A stretch of DNA of 64,000 nucleotides from Caulifigura coniformis. Lineage in GTDB: Bacteria; Planctomycetota; Planctomycetia; Planctomycetales; Planctomycetaceae. The translations under genes and the position numbers were made by a program. Below, piece after piece: positions 17,217 to 27,400 of the stretch (the stretch's first letter is position 1; each line of letters begins with the position of its first letter). The stretch covers positions 6,026,314 to 6,090,313 of the forward strand of contig NZ_CP036271.1 in NCBI RefSeq assembly GCF_007745175.1, read 5' to 3'. The notes beneath the pieces were generated by a model. It worked only from the letters and a program-made list of their open reading frames with translations, did no database searches and was not told the DNA's origin.

Positions 17217-18398
17217 ATGTGGAATCCGTTCAAAAAACTCTCTCCCAGCCACGACGGCGATGAGGAGTTTCTGACTCAGCGGGCGAAGCTTCTCGCTGCA
17301 GCGCCCATTCCACGCCTGTGGCTGTTCGGGAAAACCGGCAGCGGAAAGTCCTCCATTGTCCGGTATCTGACCGGGGCTCCGGAGGCGGTCATCGGCGCCG
17401 GGTTTCGGCCGCAGACTCAGTCCGCACGTCTCTTCAGCTTCCCGGATGACGAACTCCCCATCGTCCGATTTCTCGATACTCGCGGCCTGGGCGAAGCGAA
17501 TTACGATCCATCCGCCGACCTGGCGCAGTTCGACGACGTAGCCCATCTTCTGATCGTGACCGTGCGCGTCACCGATCAGGCGGTCGAAGACGTCATCCGT
17601 CCGTTGCGAGACCTGCGCAAGGCCGAACCGGGTCGACCGGTCCTCCTGGTGGTCACCTGTCTGCACGACGCCTATCCCGGCCAGCAGCATCCCGATCCCG
17701 ATCCATTTGGAAGCGATCTGACGCCGTTGCCCGATTCGCTGCCGACGAATCTTCATCGCGCGATCGAAGCCCAGTACCAGAGGTTCGACGGGCTCTTCGA
17801 TCGTGCGGTTCCCGTCGACCTCACACCAGCCGACGAAGGTTATGCGCAACCCGATTTTGGCGGACAGCGGCTGAAGCAGGCGATTCTCGATCTGCTTCCG
17901 GCCGCCTATCGACAGACGCTGCTGCAGATGGATCAGCTGCGCGACGTCATCGGCGAGATGTATGAGCGTCGCACTGCGCCGATCATCCTGTCGCATAGCG
18001 CCCTCGCCGCGTCGGCGGCCGCGGTGCCGCTTCCCTGGGTCGACCTTCCCGTCGTGATGGCTATCCAGTCGCACATGGTTCATCGACTGGCGCGCCTGAA
18101 CAAGCAAAGGCTCGATGCGGCGACCCTCGCCCACGGCAGCATGGCGGTCGGCGGGCGGATTGCGTTCCGGATGGGGCTCCGCGAACTCCTGAAATTCATT
18201 CCCTGGGTGGGAATGGCAGTCAACGCGGCCGCTGCATTTGCGATCACCTATGCCACCGGGGCAGCCTGGAACTGGTATTTCGTGCAGGTGCGGCAAGGGC
18301 ACATCCCCACGGATGAGGAACTGCGGACGGTCTATCAGCAGCAGCTCCAGTCCGGCGCGAAGTTGTGGCGTTCCACCCAGGCGGAGAAGACCTCGTGA
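17217..18398 (+). CDS. P-loop GTPase with C-terminal DUF697-like membrane region
   Basis: The 393-residue product has a Walker A/G1 motif GKTGSGKS at residues 38-45, a G3-type FLDTRGLG and VTCLHD where a G4 NKxD would be. The C-terminal third contains hydrophobic helices (SALAASAAAVPLPWVDLPVV, LLKFIPWVGMAVNAAAAFAI) resembling DUF697/YcjF-type membrane regions. It probably associates peripherally or integrally with the inner membrane. ATG at 17217 is chosen because the upstream frame to 17106 lacks sense. Its TGA overlaps the GTG of the next GTPase gene (GTGA), so the two are translated together. Exact family and role are unknown. Confidence 0.75.
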   Translation: MWNPFKKLSPSHDGDEEFLTQRAKLLAAAPIPRLWLFGKTGSGKSSIVRYLTGAPEAVIGAGFRPQTQSARLFSFPDDELPIVRFLDTRGLGEANYDPSADLAQFDDVAHLLIVTVRVTDQAVEDVIRPLRDLRKAEPGRPVLLVVTCLHDAYPGQQHPDPDPFGSDLTPLPDSLPTNLHRAIEAQYQRFDGLFDRAVPVDLTPADEGYAQPDFGGQRLKQAILDLLPAAYRQTLLQMDQLRDVIGEMYERRTAPIILSHSALAASAAAVPLPWVDLPVVMAIQSHMVHRLARLNKQRLDAATLAHGSMAVGGRIAFRMGLRELLKFIPWVGMAVNAAAAFAITYATGAAWNWYFVQVRQGHIPTDEELRTVYQQQLQSGAKLWRSTQAEKTS

Positions 18399-19969
18399 TC
18401 TCTTGCCGCTCGCTTGTCCTGGGAGGACTGTTCGCGCTTCCCGTGTTGGCGTATGTCGTCATGGGAGGCTACGCCCTCTGGACGACGAACCTCCTGAGCC
18501 GCCTCTGGTGGCTGCTGCCGGTGTGCTGGTTCCTCACGTGGGCTCTCTCGAAAATCTGGCGGCCGGTCCCGGCTTTCCAGATGAAGCAGGCCGACCCGGG
18601 GCGCGGTCCCGCCCACTGGACCGCGCGTGACCAGTCGGCCGCGGGCATCATCCGTGACTTCCAGGAGCAGGTCGAAGAATTCACACCGGCGCAGCTCACG
18701 GATCCCGCCTTCTACGAGAAGCAGGGACAGGAGCTGGCCGTCGCGTTGGCCCGGCATTATCACCCCCGCGCGAGCGACCCCTATTCCTCCCTCACAGTTC
18801 CGGAAGTTCTCGCGGCGATCAGGCTTGTTGTCGACGACATGGAGCAGTGGATGCTCGAGTCGGTCCCCGGCAGCCGGCTCCTGACGATCCGCCACTGGCA
18901 GATGCTTGGTTCCGCCCCGAAGTGGTACCGCCGCCTGCAGGACACCGCATGGGTGGCGGCCGTTCTGGTCAATCCGCTGAACGTCGCTCGCTACTTTTCC
19001 TCCCGCCTCACCCTCGAACCCGTCACGACGGAACTCCAGACTGAACTCCTGGCGGCCGTTTACCTCCGCTACATCCGACAGCTCGGCTACTACTTCATTG
19101 AAATGAACAGTGGCCGGTTGCGAGGGGGCGCGAACCGTTATCGCGAGGCGTTCCAGGCGTCGCCCGATCGCACGGCGGGCCGAGTTAATGACAACAGCGT
19201 CCTGCGGTCCGTGACGGCCCAACCCGTTACGATTGCGCTGGTCGGGCAGGTGAGCTCTGGAAAATCGAGTCTGGTGAACGCCCTGGCCGGCAGTCATCAA
19301 GCCGAGGTCGACCTCCTGCCGGAAACCCAGACGGTCAGCCGCTATCAGTTCCAGCTGGGGGAGCCTCCTGTCGCCGTGACGTTGCTCGACACGCCCGGGT
19401 ACAGCGAGGCGGGGGCCTCAGCGGCGCAGCTCAAGCAGATCCAGGCCGCCCTGCGTGAAGCGAACTGCGTCCTCGTGGTGATGGACGCGCATTCGCCCGC
19501 GCGGGATGCCGATGTGCGGGCCGTGCGCGAGCTTGAGCAATGGTATGTCTCACAGCCGCGGCTCAAGACGCCTCCCATGATCGGCGTGCTCACCCACGTC
19601 GACCTTCTCCGACCCACGCTGGAATGGAAGCCTCCCTACGAATGGCGGACGCCGACTTCTCCGAAAGAGCATTCCATCCACGATGCCGTCCATTACGTAC
19701 AGGGGCTGTTTGGAAAGTCGCTGACGGCGGTCGCACCGATCTGCCTGGCCGAGCAAAAGGAACGCGTCTGGGGCGTGCTCGATGAACTGATGCCGGCCAT
19801 GCTGGCCGCGCTCAGTGAAGCCCATTCTGTGGCGCTGCTGCGGGCATTTGAGAAAGACCTCGACAGGGATCGGCTTCGCCTGGTCTTCCGTCAGCTCCGC
19901 CGCTCAGGGAGCGACCTCCTGAAGTGGTGGATCGACGAACGCCTGCGCCCCGATTCCTCCGCTCCCTGA
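18395..19969 (+). CDS. Membrane-anchored Era/dynamin-like GTPase
   Basis: The 524-residue product starts at a GTG inside the preceding stop. Two transmembrane helices occupy about residues 5-28 and 32-52. A helical region follows, then a GTPase domain at about residues 275-430: G1 GQVSSGKS (about 284-291), a Thr-containing switch region (PETQTVSRYQF), G3 LLDTPGYSE and G4-like LTHVDLL. Such G domains are typical of small GTPases that remodel membranes or report envelope state. The coupled pair with the preceding GTPase, both membrane-linked, suggests a heteromeric complex. This is inference; no known system was matched. Confidence 0.78.
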   Translation: MISCRSLVLGGLFALPVLAYVVMGGYALWTTNLLSRLWWLLPVCWFLTWALSKIWRPVPAFQMKQADPGRGPAHWTARDQSAAGIIRDFQEQVEEFTPAQLTDPAFYEKQGQELAVALARHYHPRASDPYSSLTVPEVLAAIRLVVDDMEQWMLESVPGSRLLTIRHWQMLGSAPKWYRRLQDTAWVAAVLVNPLNVARYFSSRLTLEPVTTELQTELLAAVYLRYIRQLGYYFIEMNSGRLRGGANRYREAFQASPDRTAGRVNDNSVLRSVTAQPVTIALVGQVSSGKSSLVNALAGSHQAEVDLLPETQTVSRYQFQLGEPPVAVTLLDTPGYSEAGASAAQLKQIQAALREANCVLVVMDAHSPARDADVRAVRELEQWYVSQPRLKTPPMIGVLTHVDLLRPTLEWKPPYEWRTPTSPKEHSIHDAVHYVQGLFGKSLTAVAPICLAEQKERVWGVLDELMPAMLAALSEAHSVALLRAFEKDLDRDRLRLVFRQLRRSGSDLLKWWIDERLRPDSSAP

Positions 19970-19985
19970 TCGTGCAACCTCGCTG

Positions 19986-20786
19986 TCACCAGGCCGTCCA
20001 GCCTCCGTCGATCAGGAGGTTCTGCCCGGTCATGTAGCTCGACGCGGCTGATGCCAGGAACAGAATCGGGCCTTTCAGTTCGTCAGGGTTGCCCAGGCGG
20101 CCCATCGGCGCGCGGGCAGCCAGTCGGTCGCGCAGTTCTGGAGAGACGCGTTCGGGAGGGAAGGCGCCGGGGCTCAGGCAGTTCACGCGCACGCGGTCTT
20201 TGGCCCACAACACCGCAAGATGGCGCGTGAGGTGAACGATTCCCCCCTTGAGCGCGTGGTAGGCCGCGGGGCTGACGATCGTCAGCCCGTCGTAGACCGA
20301 GGGGTACGACCCGACGACGCCGTACATCGAGCCGACGAGGATCACCGTTCCATCAGCGCCGCGCGCGACGACATGATTTCGCAGATGCCTCGCCAGCAGG
20401 AAATACCCCGCAGCGTTCTGCAGCTGACGCGTAAACTCCTCGCCCGTCACCTCCGTCCAGTTCCGCGACAGACCTTCGTGTCCGTTCGCGACCAGGACGT
20501 CAATCTGCCCCGCCCGGGAGATTGCGTTGGCAAATCCGTCGGCGATGGACGCCTCGCTCATGTGATCGAGTTCCACGCCGAGATGCCTGGCGGCCCGATC
20601 CTGCGGAAGTTCGCTCGCAATACGTTCCGCCTCGGCCAGGCGCCGGCTGGTCACGACGACGGAGGCGCCGGCCTCCGCCAGCGCACGGCTCATGGATGAT
20701 CCGAGATGGCCCGAGGCGCCAGTGACAAGCACGGTTTTGCCATCGAGTTGGAACAGGTCTCGGACGTTCGAACGACTCACTGACAA
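19986..20786 (-). CDS. Short-chain dehydrogenase/reductase
   Basis: The 266-residue Rossmann-fold oxidoreductase has the nucleotide motif TGASGHLGSS near residues 22-31, an adenine-pocket DHMSE, the catalytic Ser in GSMYGVVG and Tyr/Lys in YHALK (spacing YxxxK), and the C-terminal MTGQNLLIDGGW typical of FabG-like and dehydrogenase SDRs. The usual NNAG is replaced by VANGHEG. The substrate is unknown. It is convergent with the GTPase gene, with only 16 bp between stops, and divergent from the oligopeptidase gene. Confidence 0.88.
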   Translation of the reverse strand: MSVSRSNVRDLFQLDGKTVLVTGASGHLGSSMSRALAEAGASVVVTSRRLAEAERIASELPQDRAARHLGVELDHMSEASIADGFANAISRAGQIDVLVANGHEGLSRNWTEVTGEEFTRQLQNAAGYFLLARHLRNHVVARGADGTVILVGSMYGVVGSYPSVYDGLTIVSPAAYHALKGGIVHLTRHLAVLWAKDRVRVNCLSPGAFPPERVSPELRDRLAARAPMGRLGNPDELKGPILFLASAASSYMTGQNLLIDGGWTAW

Positions 20787-21047
20787 CGCTCCCGGATGTC
20801 CGATCGCCGTCTTCCGCAGAAAAGGCCTGCGCGAAACAACGATGGGACTTCAGTTTCGGCACACCACCCCGGTCATCACAAGCCACGTCGTGTCCCGCCG
20901 TCTGGGGCAACCTGGCAAAACGTCGCCCCGGGAGACCCGTCGGTCGTCGCCACAACTGCAAGCTCCGCGTAATGTTCCTATCCTGTGGCCACGCGGCCCG
21001 CGGGAAAAACGCGCCGCGACTGTCTGCTCTTTTCCAAGGATCGCCCG

Positions 21048-23183
21048 ATGTTTCGCGTGGCTCTCTCCATCGCACTCGGATTGCCAGGACTGGCTGCTTT
21101 CATGACTGCTGCAACTGCTGCTCCCCCCGGCCCTCCGAAAACTGCCACCGTCGACCATGTCGACGAATATCACGGCGTGAAGGTGCGGGACCCTTACCGC
21201 TGGCTGGAAGACGATGTCCGTACGTCCACGGAGGTCGCCGCCTGGGTGGAGGCGGAAAACAAGGCGACGTTCGGCTTTCTCGAAACGATCCCCGAGCGGA
21301 AGTCGATCCAGGAGCGACTCACGAAGCTCTGGAACTACGAAAAATACAGCGCGCCCTTCAAGGGGGGCGGACGCTACTACTTCCTGAAGAATGACGGCCT
21401 GCAGAACCAGTTCGTGCTCTATGTTCAGGACACGCTCGAGTCTCCTCCGCGAGTGCTGATCGACCCGAATACCTGGTCAAAAGACGGCACGGTCGCCCTC
21501 GAAGACACGGTCTTCAGCGACGACGGCAAATACGTGGCCTACTCCGTCCAGGAGGCCGGTTCGGACTGGGTCGTCTGGAAAGTGATGGAGATCGATTCGG
21601 GAAAGATCCTGCCTGATGAAATTCGCTGGGTGAAATTCAATTCACCGGCCTGGACCGCAGATTCCAAGGGCTTTTTCTACGGCCGGTTCAGTGAGCCGAA
21701 GACGGGGGAAGAATTTCAGGGGCTCAACCTGAATCAGAAGGTCTATTACCACCGGATGGGACAGCCGCAGGACAGCGACGTCCTCGTCTTCGCCCGGCCC
21801 GATCATCCCGACTGGGGCTTCAGCTCCGAGGTCAGTGAAGACGGCCGCTATCTCGTCATCACGGTCCACGTCGGCACTGATGACAAGTACCGCGTCTTCT
21901 ACAAGGATCTGCTCGAACCGTACGGGATGCCGATCGAACTGATCGACAATTTCAACAACGAGTACAGCTTCATCGGCAACGACGGCCAGGTCTTCTATTT
22001 CAAGACCGACCTCAACGCCCCACTGAAGCGGGTGATTGCGATCGATACCCGCAAGCCCGGACGCGAGCACTGGAAGGAGATCATCCCCCAGCAGTCTGTG
22101 CCGATGACACGCGTCGGGCTGATCGGGAACCTGTTCTGCGTCAGCTCACTGAAAGATGCGGTGAGCCAGGTCTCCCTGTTCACCATGGACGGGAAGTTTC
22201 TGCGGAACGTGGAGTTACCCGGAATCGGGGCGGCCAGCGGGTTCGGCGGCAAGCGGACCTATACTGAAACGTTCTACACCTTCTCCAGCTTCGCGACTCC
22301 GCCGAGCACCTTCCGTTACGACCTCATCACCGGCGAAAGCCGACTCCTGCGCCGTGCGAACGTCGATGTGGACCCGGCAAACTTCGAAGTCAAGCAGGTC
22401 TTCTATGCCAGCAAGGATGGCACGAAGATCCCGATGTTCATCACGCACAGGAAAGGGCTGGTTCTGGACGGCAACCAGCCGACGCTGCTCTACGGCTACG
22501 GGGGCTTCAATATCCCGCTCCCCCCGAGCTTTTCGATCAGCCGAATCGCGTGGATGGAAATGGGCGGCGTGTTCGCGGTCGCCAACCTCCGGGGAGGGGG
22601 TGAATACGGCGAAGAATGGCACCAGGCGGGGACGAAGCTTAAGAAGCAGAACGTGTTCGACGACTTCATCGCCGCGGCCGAATGGCTGATTGCCAACAAG
22701 TACACGTCGTCGAAGCGGCTTGCGATCCAGGGGGGGAGCAACGGCGGGCTCCTCGTCGGCGCCTGTCTGACTCAGCGTCCGGACCTGTTCGGGGCCTGCC
22801 TGCCTGCCGTCGGCGTGATGGACATGCTTCGCTTCCAGAAGTTTACCGCCGGTCGCTACTGGGTCGATGACTATGGTTCCTCGGACGATCCGGAAGAGTT
22901 TGCCGCGCTCTTCAAGTATTCCCCCTATCACAACATCAAGCCGGGGACGAAGTATCCGGCGACGCTCGTCACGACGGCCGACACGGATGACCGCGTGGTT
23001 CCCGGGCACAGCTTCAAGTTCGCGGCTGCCCTCCAGGCCGCCCAGGCTGGAGACGCCCCGATTCTGATCCGGATCGAGACGCGCGCTGGCCACGGAGCGG
23101 GGAAGCCGACGACCAAGATCATCGAGGAAGTGGCCGACCAGATGGCGTTCCTGGTGAAGGTTTTTGGAATGTCGGTGAAATAG
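21048..23183 (+). CDS. Exported prolyl oligopeptidase (S9A family)
   Basis: The 711-residue serine peptidase has an N-terminal beta-propeller (from VDEYHGVKVRDPYRWLED) and a C-terminal alpha/beta hydrolase. The catalytic Ser is in QGGSNGGLL (about residue 564), the Asp in TADTDDRVVP and the His in AGHGAGKPT. These match the prolyl endopeptidase triad. A signal peptide MFRVALSIALGLPGLAAF with a cut near TAATAA indicates export, so it probably trims Pro-containing peptides in the periplasm. ATG at 21048 has AAGGA 7 nt upstream. The region upstream (20787-21047) contains the divergent promoters. Confidence 0.92.
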   Translation: MFRVALSIALGLPGLAAFMTAATAAPPGPPKTATVDHVDEYHGVKVRDPYRWLEDDVRTSTEVAAWVEAENKATFGFLETIPERKSIQERLTKLWNYEKYSAPFKGGGRYYFLKNDGLQNQFVLYVQDTLESPPRVLIDPNTWSKDGTVALEDTVFSDDGKYVAYSVQEAGSDWVVWKVMEIDSGKILPDEIRWVKFNSPAWTADSKGFFYGRFSEPKTGEEFQGLNLNQKVYYHRMGQPQDSDVLVFARPDHPDWGFSSEVSEDGRYLVITVHVGTDDKYRVFYKDLLEPYGMPIELIDNFNNEYSFIGNDGQVFYFKTDLNAPLKRVIAIDTRKPGREHWKEIIPQQSVPMTRVGLIGNLFCVSSLKDAVSQVSLFTMDGKFLRNVELPGIGAASGFGGKRTYTETFYTFSSFATPPSTFRYDLITGESRLLRRANVDVDPANFEVKQVFYASKDGTKIPMFITHRKGLVLDGNQPTLLYGYGGFNIPLPPSFSISRIAWMEMGGVFAVANLRGGGEYGEEWHQAGTKLKKQNVFDDFIAAAEWLIANKYTSSKRLAIQGGSNGGLLVGACLTQRPDLFGACLPAVGVMDMLRFQKFTAGRYWVDDYGSSDDPEEFAALFKYSPYHNIKPGTKYPATLVTTADTDDRVVPGHSFKFAAALQAAQAGDAPILIRIETRAGHGAGKPTTKIIEEVADQMAFLVKVFGMSVK

Positions 23184-23379
23184 CGGGTCACGGGAAGCGA
23201 GGGCCAGACTGGCGCGCGAACTTGGAGGGAAGGTCCGTCCGGGGCGCCTTCCAGGTGCCGCCTCAGTCCGGACTTTTTGCAGAAACGGAGCGACACCGAC
23301 TGCGTCGGCCGGGGTTCTACTCGGTGAGACGCATCTGTTCGCGACTCACCCCTCAGCATTTCCAACGGAGGACTCTCCT

Positions 23380-24237
23380 ATGCAGCGATGGACAAAAACA
23401 ATTCTGGCCGCCGGTGTGGCGGTGGCAATGGGGGCCATGTTCGCCCCTGCGATGGCCCAGCGTCCCGAGGGACAGGGCCGCGGCGGCTTTCGTGGTGGCT
23501 TCGGCGGTGGAATGTTCGGCGGGGGCGGTGCACAGATCACCGTGTTCTCGGCCGTCCAGTCGGAACCGGTTCAGAAGGAACTGGCCATCACTGAAGACCA
23601 GAAGTCGAAACTGACAGCACTCGGGGATGAAGTCCGCACGGCGATGCGCGAACTTCGCCCGATGGGCGGCCGCGGCGAGGGGGAGCGCCCGAGCCGTGAA
23701 GAAATGGAAAAGATGATGGCCGAGTACCGCACGAAGGCGGACGCGATCGTTACGGAGAAGAAGTCTTCGCTGGCCGCGATCATTTCGGCCGACCAGATGA
23801 CTCGACTCGAGCAGATCGTTCTGCAGGCCCGGGGGGCCGACGCCCTCACCGACGGAGCGGTTCAGGCGAAGCTGATGGTCACCGACGAGCAGAAAGCCAA
23901 AATGGCCTCGGTTGCGAGCGACTTCGCTTCAAAGGAACGCGAGGCGATGTCCGGCCTGTTCCAGCGTCGTGAAGGGGGCGAGGGCCGTGGAAACTTCGAT
24001 CCCGAAGCGATGCGGGCGGCCGGGGAAAAGCGGGCGGCCCTGCAGAAGGAAAAGGAAGCGGCTCTGGTCGCCGTCCTGTCGGATGCCCAGGCTGAGCAGT
24101 ATGACTTGCTGAAGGGGAAGGCCTTTGCCGAGATCGATGCGGTCCGCCGTGCCGGCTTTGGCGGCGGTCGTGGACCCGGTGGACCTGGCGGCGGCCGCGG
24201 CGGAGATCGCCCGCAGCGTCCCGCCACGGAGAACTGA
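23380..24237 (+). CDS. Secreted Gly-rich Spy/LTXXQ-like protein
   Basis: The 285-residue product has a signal peptide (MQRWTKTILAAGVAVAMGAM, cut near AMA/Q). A Gly/Phe/Arg-rich segment (GRGGFRGGFGGGMFGGGG) follows. Two helical repeats come next, each with a pattern like TEDQKSKL or TDEQKAKM near LTXXQ-type Spy motifs, and a Gly/Pro/Arg-rich tail ends the protein. It resembles small periplasmic chaperone-like proteins common in planctomycetes, but the family link is weak. GGAGG lies 8 nt before the ATG. A strong terminator follows at 24290-24322. Confidence 0.7.
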   Translation: MQRWTKTILAAGVAVAMGAMFAPAMAQRPEGQGRGGFRGGFGGGMFGGGGAQITVFSAVQSEPVQKELAITEDQKSKLTALGDEVRTAMRELRPMGGRGEGERPSREEMEKMMAEYRTKADAIVTEKKSSLAAIISADQMTRLEQIVLQARGADALTDGAVQAKLMVTDEQKAKMASVASDFASKEREAMSGLFQRREGGEGRGNFDPEAMRAAGEKRAALQKEKEAALVAVLSDAQAEQYDLLKGKAFAEIDAVRRAGFGGGRGPGGPGGGRGGDRPQRPATEN

Positions 24238-24289
24238 TCTCCGCTGACGACGTTCCGAGTCCTCCCCGGAGTGCGTCTGAGTTTTCCGA

Positions 24290-24322
24290 ACAGCCCGCCC
24301 GGCCTCGTGCCGGGCGGGCTGT
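24290..24322 (+). terminator. Strong stem-loop after the Spy-like gene
   Basis: A 14-bp perfect stem (24290-24303 with 24309-24322) and a 5-nt CTCGT loop lie 53 nt after the stop codon. No T-run follows, so it may act as a Rho-assisted or barrier structure. Confidence 0.6.
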
Positions 24323-24413
24323 GTTCGTGATGGCTGGCCGCTCAGCGACGGCCGGTGAACGAACGGGTATAGTGAGCGAACGTCGTCAGCCCGGTCCTGC
24401 CTCGAGATTGACC

Positions 24414-27400
24414 ATGCGGCACTCGCTCCTGCTCGGCCTGCTTCTCGTTTCTGTGTTGTCCGGGCCACGACAATCTCTCGCGGCTGATCCGCCCCTGCGG
24501 CTGCTGTTCCTGGGAGACAACGGCCCGCATCGTCCCGCGGCCCGCTTTCGCCAGTTGCAGCCAGTCCTGTCCAAACGGGGCATCGAACTGATCTATACGG
24601 ACCAGCTGGCCGACCTGAATCGCCAGCGCCTCGACGATTTCGCGGGACTCGTCGTCTTCGCGAATCAGACCCGCATCTCCAAAGAGCAGGAGCAGGCCCT
24701 CCTCGAGTACGTCGCCGCCGGCCGCGGCTTCATTCCTCTGCACTGCGCGTCATTCTGCTTCCAGAACTCGGATGCCTATATCGCGCTTGTCGGCGCTCAG
24801 TTCCAGCGGCATGGAACGGGAGTCTTCCGTGTCGAGCAGGCGCCGCTGACGCATCCGATCCTCGAGGGTTTCCAAAGCTTCGAGAGCTGGGATGAAACCT
24901 ACCAGCATCATCGGCATCACGAAGCCGACCGCATCGTCCTCGAATACCGCGTGGGAGAAGGGACGTCGACCGGGTTTCGCGGAGACCAGGCCCCTGGCCG
25001 GGCGGCGGGGCAAGCGTCTTCCACTCAGAAAGAGCCCTGGACCTGGGTGCGGACGCATGGCGACGGGCGTGTGTTCTACACCGCGTGGGGACACGACGAC
25101 CGGACCTGGAGCCATCCCGGATTCCACAACCTCGTCGAACGTGGAATCCGCTGGGCATGTCAGGACGCCCCCTCGAAGGCGGGAGTCTATCGCGATGCCC
25201 CGGCGATGACGGCCTTCGATGATTCGGCGAAGCCCTTCGAGTTCACCGCGGGACGCCTGCCGAACTACCCCGCCGGCGAGAAATGGGGAACGAATGGCGA
25301 ACTGATCGACACGATGCAGAAACCGCTCGATCCGGACGAATCGATGAAGCATATGGTGGCGCCGGTCGGCTTTCGTCCGGCGCTCTTCGCCGCCGAGCCG
25401 CAGATTGGCAAGCCCCTGGCGATGAACTGGGACGAGCGGGGGCGGCTGTGGATCATCGAGACACTCGACTATCCCAACGAACTGCAGCCCGAAGGGGAGG
25501 GACGCGACCGGATCCGCATCTGCGAGGACACCGATGGCGATGGGCAGGCTGACAAGTTCACAATCTTCGCCGACAAGCTCAGTATCCCCACGAGCCTCGC
25601 CTTTGCTTACGGCGGAGTCATTGTCCACCAGGCGCCGCAGACGCTGTTCCTGAGGGATACAACCGGGGACGACGTGGCCGACGAACGGCACGTCCTGTTG
25701 ACCGGATGGGGGACGCGAGACACTCACGCCGGCCCCAGCAATCTCAACTATGGTCTCGACGGCTGGTACTACGGGATCGTCGGCTATTCCGGGTTCGAAG
25801 GAGAGATCGCCGGAGAACCCCAGAAGTTCCAGACCGGCTTCTACAGGTTCCGTCTCGACCCGCCGGAAGGCCCCGGGAGGCCTCCGCGCGTGGTGCACTT
25901 TGAGTTCCTCAGGAACACGAACAACAATTCGTGGGGTGTCGGACTGAACGAAGAGGGAATCCTCTTCGGCTCAACGGCGAATGGAAATCCCAGTGAGTAC
26001 ATGCCCATCGCCAACCGCTACTACGAACGGGTTCGGGGGTGGTCGTCGTCAGTTCTCGGAGGCATTGCCTTCGACAACTGGTTCGATCCCGTCACCAGGA
26101 ATGTTCGACAGGTTGACTGGCACGGTGGTTTTACGGCAGGGGCAGGGCATGCGCTCTATACGGCCCGGGTCTATCCCCCTGAATACTGGAATCGGACCGC
26201 TTTTGTCGCCGAATCCACTGGCCACCTCGTGGCCACCTTCACGATTCAACCGTCCGGCGCGGGGTTCCGCTCACGAAACTCGTGGAACCTGGTTGCCAGT
26301 CGGGATGAATGGACTGCTCCCATCGCTGCCGAGATCGGGCCCGACGGACAGGTGTGGTTCATCGACTGGTACAACATCATTGTCCAGCACAACCCAACGC
26401 CGGTTGGCTTCACCACGGGCAAGGGGGCCGCCTATGAGACCGACCTTCGCGACAAGCGCCACGGCCGCATCTACCGACTGGTTTATTCACCGACTTCCGG
26501 CAAGCATGACGTTGCCTCGCAGTTCCCACCGGACCGCGTCGCCCCGCCGAATCTGAAGGGCGCCGATTCTAGGACTCTCGTTCAGGCCCTCCGTCACACG
26601 AACCTGTTCTGGAGACGCCACGCCCAGCGTTTGCTGATGGAACGCCGCGAGCCGCAAGACGTCGTTGACCTGGTCAGGCTCATCACGGAGACGCCGCCCG
26701 ATGCCGGTGAACAGGATGCTCCTGGAGCAATGCATGCCCTCTGGGTCTATGCAGGGCTATCCAACATTGAAACCCGCGCGCTCCTCCCTGAACCGGATCG
26801 TCGGGCCCTGCTGGCCAGTCCCTCGCCGGGGCTGCGGCGGAATGCGATTCTTGCTCTTGCTCCCGGAGCTGACGACCTGGAGAAATCGGGAGTCCTCAAC
26901 GACTCCGACCTGCAGACTCGACTGGCCGCCCTCCTGCATCTGGCCGACCTCCCTTCCGATACAACAGCAGCGCGACTCGTCCTCACGGCGCTGGCGGACC
27001 CGGTCGTCGCCGAGGATCGCTGGCTGCTCGACGCCGCGACCAGCGCTGCCGCTGTGCAGTCCCGTTCGATGCTCAGTCAGCTGACGACCGCGGCAACTGC
27101 CACGCGGTTCCCGCCCGAGTCTCTCGAACGCCTGGCCATTGTGGGCGAGCATCTCGCCCGCAGCGGCGACGAAGTCGCGGTCCGCCAGTTGATCGCAGCG
27201 TGGAACTCCCCGAATCGCGAGGCCGCTGAGGCACTCGTTTCGGGTGTGACCCGAGCCTGGCCCCGGGACAAGCCGATTGCCCTGTCGCCGGCCGAAGAGC
27301 AAACCCTCGCGGATCTCTTCCAGAAGTCGGCCGCGGCCGGCCGCACGGCACTCCTTCGGTTCTCCTCCCGAATCGGCAGCTCCCGACTCGATGCTCACGC

